NCBI GenBank assembly: GCA_950106755.1
Contig: OX467082.1
Location: forward strand, 27,466,001-27,530,000
Direction: 5' to 3'
DNA from: Climacium dendroides
Taxonomy: Eukaryota > Streptophyta > Bryopsida > Hypnales > Climaciaceae
Length of the DNA: 64,000 nucleotides
Shown: positions 41,540-51,896 of the stretch, in pieces
Layout of the letters: every line of letters starts with the position of its first letter
Numbering within the stretch: the first letter of the stretch is position 1
Notes under the pieces: generated by a model
Databases searched by the model: none
What the model saw: the letters and a program-made list of their open reading frames with translations, nothing else
Told to the model about the DNA's origin: nothing
Made by a program: the position numbers and the translations under genes

Positions 41540-43099
41540 ATGGCGAGGCGCACCGAAGTGGACAGGATCAACGACCCGAATTTCCTGGTTGAGCTCGCCG
41601 TGGGTCCGCCCTTGGCAACGTTGGTGCCCCAAGAACCACGCAGCGGCATCTCGCTCGGGGGTCAATTCTTACAAGCCCCAGGGCGCTTCGTCTTCAAGAA
41701 AGCGCACCTGTCTGCAGACGACAACCGCATCTTCAATGCCCAAACGGGCCAGCTGGTGTGCGTGTCGCATCACTTTGGGAAGAATCCCTACGACCAGTTG
41801 GACCCTTTGGGACTCTCCCACCAGAACGAGTACTGGAACCGCTCGCACATTCTCGGCGAGTGGGAGTCCATCTGCCATGTCTCGGGGTACCACGGCATGC
41901 CCAGCTTCAAGGTCAGTATTGTTTGCTTGGCTCCCAAACTTGCTTCAACCCAAACGAGTATTAGAAAGTCCATTTTGGAAGCTATCAGCTTCAACGCCAG
42001 TAATGTTTCCGTGCTACCAAACTCAAACGAATAAGGTATGTGCACCCAGTCATCACTGCCAAAATGTGACACCTACATTTGGACCAAAATGCGATACTAA
42101 AACCTAGACATCGATGACACAAGATGCACAAAATCAAAACATGAGAGCCTAGGATAGTCTAGTGGATTATTGGTACACCTAGAGACAGTAATTCGGAAAT
42201 TTGATTGGATGTCTGAATGATGCATGCTAAAGTGCATTGGAATCCTCTTCATTCATTGGCAATAGAGTAAATACGCGCAGCTACTCTCATTGTCGAGTAT
42301 GGGTGCACTTACCTTATAGAAAGTCCACTTTGAAAGCCATGATGAATCGGAAACTCCATTTTTTTGAATGCAGAAGATGAGAGCATACGGTGTTCGAATG
42401 ATGTGTGCTAAAGTGCAATGGAATACTCTCTCACTTGCCAATAGAGTAATTGGCTCAGCTGCTCTTAGCGTTGATTATGTGTACTCTTTTCCTAACAGAA
42501 AGTCCAGTTTGGAAGTTATGATGGATCGGAACCTCCACTTTTCTTGTCTGCAGGTGAAGCCCAAGACCTTCTCTGTGCACGGGCGCCAGTACGTGATGGA
42601 CCCCCGAGGCGAGAAGTCGTTCTTCAACATCGCCAAGCAATCCCGTCTGAAGTCCATGTCCATCCGCCACAACCTCGTGGTGTGCCGCGGGGATGACGAA
42701 GACACGGACGTGTACGCCATCCTCGTGGACCTGGCGGGTCGCACTATGCAGATCGTGAACGAGAAGGAGGAGCGCGTGGCCAACGTGGAGAAGTCGATGA
42801 AGACTCTCATAATGAACGCGGCTTTCGGGGCCGGCTCGGAGCTTGTTATTGATGTGGCTCCGGGAGTGGACTGGACGGCGATTCTGGCCATTGTGATCGG
42901 GCTCAAGCAAGTCGGGGAGCATTTTCTCAAAGACGCCGTGAGTAACTTCGTGCTCAGTCCTGCACAGAACGCGGCGCAGGACTATGTATTGGATGTGTCG
43001 GGGTTGGGGGGAGTGGCTGGAGAGGCGGGGCAGTACACGGACCAAGCCATTCGCACTCTCAACATTTTCCAGTCCTTGATGAGGGAGTTTTACCACTAA
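41540..43099 (+). CDS. LURP-one-related (LOR, DUF567/Tubby-like fold) protein, two exons, 305 aa
   Basis: Exon 1 is 41540-41911 (ends SFK, donor GTCAGT) and exon 2 is 42554-43099 (starts VKPKTFSVHG, acceptor TGCAG); phase 0 at the junction. The protein has the LOR barrel pattern: FKKAHLSADDNRIFNAQTGQ, MDPRGEKSFFNIAKQSRLKS, ILVDLAGRTMQIVNEKEE and the C-terminal hydrophobic helix VDWTAILAIVIGLKQVGEHF. LOR proteins resemble Tubby and phospholipid scramblases; Arabidopsis LURP1 acts in defence against oomycetes. Most seed-plant members are around 200 residues, so this one is long. Exon GC is far above the surroundings. The intron, promoter and 3' end each contain a tandem duplication. Biochemical role is unknown. 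Confidence 0.88.
42213..42553 (+). repeat. 180-bp tandem duplication containing two splice acceptors (LOR intron)
   Basis: The 3' part of the LOR intron is duplicated with a period of 180 bp. Both units contain GAATGATG, GCTAAAGTGCA, CAATAGAGTAA, AGAAAGTCCA and ATGATG(A/G)ATCGGAA, and both end in TGCAG (42373 and 42553). A third degraded piece (AGAAAGTCCATTTTGGAAGC) lies near 41962. Use of the upstream acceptor would keep the reading frame open for 60 extra codons. Confidence 0.85.
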
Positions 43100-43640
43100 A
43101 GGAGTGGGGGAGCATTCAGGAAGATGGTGATTTCAGGGTTGGTTTCAGGAAGAATGGATTCTTGGGAGAATGAAGACTTGCGTTGTGTCCAATTTGGTAA
43201 CAAACCTGCAAATTGTGGAGCAAGAATGTGCATATCCTTGCATCATTCTGTTTGAGATCATTAGAGAGAGCCATAGTCCTGGTTCGCAACTTACGTCATT
43301 CTCCAGTCCTTGATGAGGGAGTTTTACCACTCAAGGAGTGGGGAAGCTGAAGATCAGGATTTCAGAGTCGTGTTCGGAAATTTCAGGAAGAAAGGACTCT
43401 TGAGGAGGAAGAAGACTTGTTTTGTGTCCATACCTGCAATTTGCGGAGCAGGGATAGCAATGTCGTGCATCTCCTACTGATTTACCAATCCCCTCCCTAT
43501 TCCTTGCCACTACTTGTGTGCATATCTTGCACCATTCTGTTGGAGATTATTAGGAATAGCCATAGTATTGGTTCATCTCTTGCATCATTCTATGTGCGAG
43601 TTTTGGTACTTGTGCATATCTTGTATCATTCTATTTGAGA
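43063..43640 (+). repeat. 234-bp tandem duplication of the LOR 3' end
   Basis: The last codons, stop and 3' flank of the LOR gene starting at 43063 (CATTTTCCAGTCCTTGATGA) recur at 43297 (CATTCTCCAGTCCTTGATGA). In the second copy the stop TAA reads CAA. Fragments of the same unit (TTGCAYCATTCTRTKNGAGA, AGCCATAGT) recur again to about 43640. Confidence 0.85.
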
Positions 43641-44012
43641 CCAGTAGGGAGAGTTGTAGTTTTCAGTGAACGTGTTGAATCCGAAACTTTATCCCCATTC
43701 CCTTGCATTTTATCCCTCTTCTCGTGGAGCAAAATTATGGACGACTAGGTAGCAAGCTCTTGTGCGCTTTCTTTGCGAATTTCGTTCTCATTCTTTGTCT
43801 TCAATGTTCAAGGAATTGAGTTTGAGCTAGTTTGTGGAAAGTGTTGAGTGGAGGACTTTGAGGAGGGCACATCTTCCATTTGTTCTCGAGTGTTGGATGA
43901 ATTGAGTTTCACTTGCTTGTTGGAAGCGCTGAGAACTTAAGTTTGAGGCTATGCCTGCATGGGGAATGGGGAGGTGTAGATTACCGTTGAATGTCTTGTA
44001 CCCAACCTTAGA
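43641..44012. other. Spacer 3' of the LOR gene, nothing recognised
   Basis: Moderate-GC flank without coding features, ending at the TTAA target of the next element. It may hold the LOR polyadenylation site. Confidence 0.4.
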
Positions 44013-44016
44013 TTAA

Positions 44017-44988
44017 CCCCTCACCGCCCAAGGGGACCAAAAGTGTCCTCACACAGTCTAGCAGTCAACTTCAAAGTGCTGTAACTTTTGCATCCAATGT
44101 CCAAATTCAATAAAAACTTGTTGGGAAAGTTGCGCATAATAGTCTATTTTTTGTCGTAAAATTTTCAGATCTATCCAAGATGTAATGAGTTTTTGAAAGC
44201 CATTCAAAGTTCGCAGGTTCAATTTGAGTTCACCACATTGCAATGAGATGGCTGCAACTTCGGGGGCTTGTATCTTTTTAATCAACGTTAGTTTTCAATA
44301 AAATTTGTTGGGTTTTGTTCCCAATAAAGTCTAATTATTGTGATAAAATTTTCATGTCAATCCAAGTTGTTTTGAATGCTTGGGAGCAATTCGAAGTTCA
44401 AAATCCAGACATTTTTGAGTTACAGTGAGCTTTGGCGGCTTATAACTTCTTTAGACAAGGTTTGTTTTTAATAATTTTTGTTGGAAAAGTTGCGCATACT
44501 AGACTAGTTCTTGTGGTAAAAATTTCATATCAATCCAAGAAGTTATGATTGACTGAGAAGCATTTTAGTAGAAGTAGGTTCAACCATAGATGTGCTTTTT
44601 TGCTATTTTTTTCACTGTTTTTTGACATTTCAAAACAATTTTGCAAATGCAATGAGCCAATTGAATAATTTTTTTTCCCACCAAAGTGTTTGTATTTTGA
44701 TTTTAAATCACTTTGTAGTTTAAAGTTTTTTCATTTGAGTAGGTTTAGAAATTGAATTTCACCTCCAAATGTGTTTTTCGGAAAATTTCAGCATCTTTTG
44801 TCAACACTAAAACATTATAATCTTTCAATCTATAAGGTCAAATGACCCCAAATTTGATTCACACCATCTACAACATGCACACTACAAGATTGTACAATTG
44901 AGATTTTCATAACTTACTCACATTTAGACTTATAACACTCGAAAAGCAAGGTTGTTTTTCACATGGTTAGGCCTTGGGCGGTGAGGGG
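44017..44988. mobile_element. piggyBac-like MITE 1 with TTAA flanks (972 bp)
   Basis: Perfect 17-bp terminal inverted repeats CCCCTCACCGCCCAAGG are flanked on both sides by TTAA (44013-44016 and 44989-44992), the target and duplication of piggyBac. The interior contains three imperfect tandem units of about 160 bp sharing AAGTTGCGCATA and TCAATCCAAG. No transposase is present. Confidence 0.75.
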
Positions 44989-44992
44989 TTAA

Positions 44993-45566
44993 GGTAGTCC
45001 TTGATTGTTTGTGACATTGCGCCAACAACGTCAAAGACACAGTACAGAAGGTTTGAATAAATAAATGTACAAAAATTAGTTCAATGCATCGTTCAAGTTT
45101 ACTCTTTGCAATAATATGATGGAACATCGCTGTACTTTACTGATTCATACTAAGGTAAAACAGTCCTCATAGTGGACACCTAGGGAACAATCTCATTATG
45201 GATTTTTTCAATATGTGAGATTTGGGTTACAATGCATGTCTTACATGATAGTAATGGAGTGATTAGTAACCTCATTAGGAACTCCCAACTTGGGGCCTTC
45301 CATGTTAAAAAATATTATGATTGTTTTAGATGAACAAGATGAGTATCATGGATTCAAAACTTGTTGCTTTTGGAGCCATGATGCAATGAACACTTCAAAA
45401 ATTCATAGCAATTTCATACTTTGTCAAAAAAATATAATTTCAATTGTTCTAAAAATTTCATAGCAATTTCATACTTTGTAATTAAAAAATACAATTTTGG
45501 TTGCTCTCATTGTTTTTCACACTTTTCTTTGTATGGGGAAAAAACTAAATAATTTCAGCAATTATA
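44993..45566. other. AT-rich spacer, nothing recognised
   Basis: Between the piggyBac-like MITE and the Helitron-like unit C there are no coding features or terminal repeats. Confidence 0.4.
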
Positions 45567-47384
45567 CTAGCGGTTGGCACTTGCTGTGCTACGCATTCAC
45601 CCATTAGAATTTCATTAAAATTTCATTAGAATTTTTATGTATTAGATAGAATGCAGAGCAAGAATTTCAATAAATCTTCAGATAAAAATTACTAAAATCT
45701 TCATATTTTTTTTAATAAATAAGCATATATTGAAATAAATAATAAAAATTTAATGAATGATGAATGAAATACATGCAATGATGAATACAATAAAAGATAC
45801 ACAAACATTAGAATGCATTAGAAATTTGACTCAATTGTTACAAACAATGACAATCCAAATAGAAGAATTTAACCCCTAAAGGACCATTATCCCTTCAAGG
45901 GACAAATTGGATTTCGGGCAAGTACCTACGGGCTGAAATTTTGTCATGATTTTTTGAAACTTTTTTTGAAAATAAAAAAATGAATGAGCTTTGTGAAAAT
46001 ATAATTTTTTCACATTTGGTGCCCGGAAACAAAAGTTATGACCAAATAAGCTCAAAATAGGGGACGGGGCAGTCCGGGCAGCAAAAAAAAATTTGCAAAA
46101 TTTTGAATTTTTTTTTCTAATTTTTTTTCTCTTGTAGATTATATTTTTGTCTACATGGGAAGCTTTGATTCATTCCGTTTGGACTTATTATGAGAAAGTT
46201 ATAGACAATCTTGTTTTGGAGGTAGTTAGAGCATCTTCTTGAAAAAATAACTTATAGAATTCATTTCTGAATGCAATTTTTACAATTTTTCTGAAAATAA
46301 AATTTTACATGATTTTGTTTGCTTTCTAGGACAATCTCACCATTGGGATTAGTGCATTTTAATTCCATCTTGAAGATATTAATAATTTAGATTTTCCTTC
46401 TTTCTCATACCTACTTCTACTTAACAATATTTTTAAGCATGAAAATTAAGTGTTTTTTTGAAGTTTTTTTTTCCTAGACTCTCAACTCAATTTCACACAA
46501 TAATGATTTAAAGCCCACAACTGTGTAGTGCAAAAAATTTAAGTTAAAAAAGTTCAAAGTCAAATAATCCAGTCCTGCAAGGTGCTGAAAAAATTGTTTT
46601 TTTTACTTTAAACACAAATATCTTTTAATCTATGTGGTCAAAATTTCTGAAATTCTTTCCACACACTTTCATACTAGTAAATTATAAGATCCTATGGTTG
46701 GATGCACAAAAAAAAAAAAAATTTCAAACTTCTTTACTCTTTGCTACAGAAATAGCAGTTTTGAGTGTTTTTTGGCAGAAATAAGACCTTGGTCCTATAG
46801 GGGTTAAAGAAAAAACTTGTAAATCTCGAAAGCTTTTTGAAGAATTTAATTGTTGTGAAATCCAAAATCAGTTCAATTTAATAAATTTCTCAAATCATTT
46901 GGTAGTAGCAATAGAAAATTGAAATTAGAAGCTCAAAGCTCACAAAAGCACAAAATCATAGAAATGCAAAAGAAGTATAAAGCCAAGAAAAGCAATGGAA
47001 TTTCTACCTTTATAATATCACCATATTGATCCTCTTTAATATCACCTCAACTGCAATGACTATATTATTTCTATAATATCACCCTTTGTAAAAATTGATA
47101 TTATAGAGGTGATTGTGAACTGCTACTCTATTTCAGTAATATCACATTGTGTGAAAATATGATTTCTATGTATGCATGATTGGAAATATTTTTATAAAAT
47201 AATTAAAATAATTATTTTAAAGACGTATCAAAATCATTATCATGCATTCTATTCAAAATTTCAAATATATCAAATTTTTACTAATATGTGATACAATGAA
47301 TGCGTAGCATAGCAAGCATGAGCCCCTAGTATCAATTGTAGCATTTGTGATGTTACAGAGGGACTTATGATTTTAGTAGTATGA
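45567..47384 (-). mobile_element. Helitron-like unit C, interrupted by a piggyBac-like MITE
   Basis: Minus-strand 5' end TCATACTACTAAAATCATAA preceded by A, 3' end CCGCTAG followed by T, without target duplication. The same asymmetric inverted repeat as units A and B is present. Excluding the 935-bp insertion and its TTAA, the unit is about 883 bp. It lies in unrelated flanking sequence, which defines the mobile boundaries independently of the A-B tandem. Confidence 0.75.
45873..46803. mobile_element. piggyBac-like MITE 2 with TTAA flanks (931 bp)
   Basis: The ends are CCCCTAAAGGACCA and the inverse of CCCCTATAGGACCA, flanked by TTAA at 45869-45872 and 46804-46807. Helitron-like units A and B carry the uninterrupted site (GAAGAATTGAAAAGAAAAAC), showing that exactly one TTAA-sized duplication was added. 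Its right half resembles MITE 1 and the 55-56 kb remnant (TTTAATCTATGTGGTC, AAGATCCTA). Confidence 0.82.
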
Positions 47385-50300
47385 TGTCAAACTCCTAATT
47401 TTGACCACAATAGATTGTTTTACCTTATTATGATTGTTGTCACTAGCCAAAACTAGAGCTACTAAAAAAAACTTGTGAAATTGGAATAATACAAAAAAAA
47501 TTATTGTCACCTATAAAAAAAAATAGAGCTACTAAAAAAACTTGTGAAATTGGAATAATACAGAAGAAAATTCAGCTTGACCTAATTTAAAATACTAACT
47601 TTGATAAATTAGTGTGACGCAAACTAATAAGGTAAAGCATTGTATTATATTACTTCAAATTATAGAGCTTGATAGGGGTTTCAAATGCATGAAAAACATA
47701 GGACTAAGGTAGACCAATACATTAATATTTTTTGCCTAATTTTTTCATCCTACTTTTGGCCCTAATGCCATCTTGAACATCCTCTAAATTTGAACTTTTA
47801 AAAAAAAATCATTATCTTAATTGCGTGACCTAAATATGACAATAGTAGTTATGAGTTGTTTCAATAGAATGTGCCTATTTAACTAACCACTTCAAAAATT
47901 TATAGAAATTAAAATTTTAATGAAAAATTATAATTCCACTTAATTGGATTTTAATGAAAAATTATAATTCCACTTAATTGGATTTGATTCATAAAACAAG
48001 CATGCACCTCTGAAGAATATGTACCTCTTTTTGAGTTGGCCCCAAGATATTCAAATTTCTAGTTTACATAGTAACAGGCTTGCCTACCTCAATAGTGTGC
48101 ATATAGTTACTGCTTTTTTTTGGGTGCACAACACAGTGACAAAGTGTTGCTTTATATAAAAACCCTATATGAATAATTTAGGGGGTACATGTATCTTTGT
48201 GACATTGATTGTGAAACTTTTCCAAAAAATCTAGAAGGTATTGAAGCCTTTTCTATTGGTTGATGCATCTTTTATGTTACATACAAAGGACAACATGTAT
48301 GAATTATGATTTCCATTGATAATTTCAAGTAAAACTTAAAGCAAAGAGATGATGTTGATTTTTAAAATGGCCCCATTAATTGCTCATTTCATGAAGTTGA
48401 CACAATCAAAAAATTCTTCAGGTATCTAGCATTCAGAACCTCAATTATAAGCTAATTCCAACCTAATCTTGAAAATCAAACTCCAACAACTGAACACCAC
48501 ACTAAAACCAGCAAACCTCAAAATAGGCACAAAACTTTCAGTTGCACCCAACCCTAATATTCATAACCTAACCAAAACTCAATGGCACTGATTACCTTGG
48601 GTGGCAACTCACATCAATGGCTCCTGTTTTTCCAAAAGATCAACAATATTTGGGAGGTCCTTATTTCTTCCTGCAAAGACCCAACGACACTGATTGAAGA
48701 CTGTGTGATTTCAAAAAAAATACCAAATCGACAACAGCTTAGGTACTTTTATTTTTTCCATTTCTCATCTGACGATGGGGAATTTTCAGTCAAGAAGGGG
48801 CGAGCCAAGGCAAGGCATTTGCATCTTTTCAGGGAATAGTGAGGATGTGTAATTGCAATCTTTTTATTTTGTATTTTGATAATCTGATGGATACTAACTC
48901 CAAACATTCATTCCTAATATATATACATGAAAGTATGGGGCTATTTTGGATGTAAATATAAAAATGTGTTTAAAAAATAGTAGCAAAGAAAATATGGAAT
49001 TTTTTTCAATTGCCAATACAATCCAAATCAAAATAATCTAAAAATGGGAATTAGACTCTAAACAAGCAAGTTGTCAAGTATACAAACAAGAGAAATAAGA
49101 TGGAGAAATCCAAAAGAAACACTAATTATTGGCCAAAATGACCAAATAACCAAAATACTTTAAATGAGATTATTTGTGACAACAAGGAAACCCAATCCAA
49201 GTCATTCATTAGAATTATGTGGTATCATAGGATACCTATACATCACATAGAACAACCATTAAAGGAAAAAACATACTTGAAACACAAAATACTTCAACTT
49301 CCATTGACTTCCATTGGATTCCTCATAGAACAAAAGTGTAGTATCTCATTTGGGTGTTCATCTTTTCATTGAGGTTGAAATAGGAAGACAAATAATAAAG
49401 TGGACAATATAGAATATGATAATTCTTTCCTTGAGGCTATATTCACTATATTATATTGTATATCACTTTGTCTACCAACAACCTTCAAAAAGACATTGTA
49501 AATGACATCTACATCTACATCTATATCTATAGCAAGATAAGAATTAGTTCAAACGAGTATAAACAATGACACTCGGCCAATCTTTCATCCTCCTAAAACA
49601 TTTCTACATCATCAAGCTATTGTGTGTGCCATCCAATTCATTAGACATAGCTTCAAATATACCAAAGAAAGCACTTCCAATAAGCCCCCAAACTTGTCCA
49701 TCTTGTCCATTGAGTTGGCCACACTAGTTGGTGACCTAACAAGTTGAAGAAATGGACAAATCCTAAACTCTTCACTAGACCAAAATGCTATTTCAATCAA
49801 TGATTTTTCCAAGCACTCATCTAAATTGAATCTACCTAAATACACCTAATTTTGACCCTATTACTTAATAATATCTTGTTTAAAATGTAAACTCTTTAAT
49901 GTCTAGATACAAGAGTACAAAATTACAAATTCATGTACAACACTTCTTTAACATCACCTTCTCTAATATTGCATCATTAGTTCTCACACCAAACTCTAAG
50001 GCATTCCCAATCATCATTCAAAACAATAAGTTTGTTACAAATGTGATAATAAAGAATTCGACAAATGTAAAAGAATTGCATATCATGATTCTTTCCAAGG
50101 TTGATGTCAAAGAGTAGGCACCCTAGAGAGATTCTTGAATGTTATCAAAACACAACCATACAATCACAAACATTTTAAGCAACTACACTATGACATCAAC
50201 TCTAAAACAACTAACCTATCACCATGGTGTTCAACCATGCTATTATCCATTGACCAAATGAATAAGGGTATATTTGCACTTGGTATTAAGGGTAATGTTT

Positions 50301-51340
50301 GCAATGTGAATCCAGTCCAGAAGTATGTCTAAATTCATTCTTAAGACCCTCATTAACAATATTCTTTAACACTAAGTGAGAACATATCTTAAGCACATTC
50401 CTTCTTGAGTCCATAAAAACACCAAAATTAATTCATCAGACTCAATGTCCTCCAAGTCCTTTCAAAGTTAACAAGATCTGAGTGTACATCCTACCGTTTT
50501 GCTTCAATATTATACACGATGACCTCCATTGGAAGCTCATGGAGTTGCCTCAAGAGTCAAGACACATAAGCTAGTGCCAAATTCTTGTGCTCCACAACAA
50601 AATAATTTTTTTTTTATAAAAATCTGGTAACAGCAATCTCACTGAGTTGCAATTGTTTCTACAAGCTAAAACCAGTTGAATCAAAGTGCACCTTGAGCAT
50701 ACTAACCTTGAGCATGAATCTTCTGACCTTTCTGAAGCTGCTGCAACAAACTGTAAATCACAAATGAGAGTAAATCAAAGCCATTAGGTCCTCCCCAGAG
50801 AGAATGTAAGAGAGGGTCCATTCAAGGAACATTTTACAACTAGAGGTTGGGCCAAATTGTTGTATAAGAGGCTTGAAATTTTCACTTGTGATTGGACAAA
50901 AGGTTGAAATTTGTGCAATAGTCCTCAAGGGAATTGACATGGCCTCCAAGTGTAAAGCGTCCTTGATTGTGTCTCACAAGGAGACACCAAAACAACATCA
51001 ATGCAAATCAACGAGGTCTTTCAAAACAAGTGAACATTGATAGAGGGAATCTAGAAGAATAAAAGATAGAAAATCAACTACAAGGAGCATTGATGGCAAT
51101 GCTACACTAGTGCTAAACTCAACAATAGTGGTCAAACTTTACAACAATTGGTGAGGCCAATAATTTGAAAGTTCAAAACACCAAAGTTGAGTTGTCATTC
51201 ACTTGATCCAAGGACCCCAAAATTGCAAGGAGTAGAATCTCATGATCAAATGTTCTACCATTGTATTGTACATCCCTTTAACCAACAAGCAAGCAATTTC
51301 AAAACATTTATCAATAAAACTTTGAGCCATTGTAACTATT
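47385..51340. other. AT-rich intergenic DNA, no supported gene
   Basis: Only short AT-driven open frames occur. Local tandem duplications are visible at about 47456-47580 (68-bp unit with AAACTTGTGAAATTGGAATA) and 47911-47981 (34-bp unit with AAAAATTATAATTCCACTTA). Weakly protein-like minus-strand frames at 49612-49845 and 50758-50949 might be transposon relics but have no recognised motif. Confidence 0.5.
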
Positions 51341-51343
51341 AGG

Positions 51344-51840
51344 TACATTATTCAAATCACACAATTCCTTGGTGCATTAGAACCTCTTTTGTTTGCGAAA
51401 AAGTGTTTGAAATTCAAAAAAATTCATATCATTTGGTTACATTATTCAATTCACATTTTCTTGGTGCAATAAAATCCTCTTCTATTTGTCAAAAAACCCA
51501 TAACTTTGAACCTCCACAACTTTGCCATGTTGTATCCAAATCACATGTTCATCTATGCATGAGAACCCTCTTTTTCATTTGCCAATAAGAGCATAAACCT
51601 TTCACCCTTCATAAATTTCATGTAAAATATCCAAACCACACATTCCCTTGGTGCATTAAAACCTTCTTCCAATTGTCCAAAAAAACAAAAACTTGACCCT
51701 CCACAACTTTGGCATATACTATCCAAATCACACATTCTTCAATGCATTAGAACCCTCTCTCATTTGCCAATGAGAGAATAGAACTTTCACCCTTCATAAA
51801 TTTCGTGTACATTATCCAAACCACAAATTTCCTTGCTTCC
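51344..51840. repeat. Tandem repeat of about 93 bp, six units, next to the methyltransferase gene
   Basis: The phrase ATCCAAATCACACATTCCTT followed by GGTGCATTAGAACC recurs at about 51344, 51441, 51532, 51627, 51720 and 51810. Alternate units resemble each other more closely, suggesting a 185-bp dimer. The array ends about 55 bp from the stop codon of the methyltransferase gene, so it lies within or next to its 3' untranslated region. Confidence 0.8.
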
Positions 51841-51896
51841 CACCCTCATTCCCTCTTCATTCCCCAGCACCACTTTCGCAACCCAAACTCACCGGG

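Noticed and set aside
41466..42107. 213-codon plus-strand frame overlapping LOR exon 1
   Set aside because: It is a different frame of the GC-rich exon; the LOR motifs are in the frame starting at 41540.
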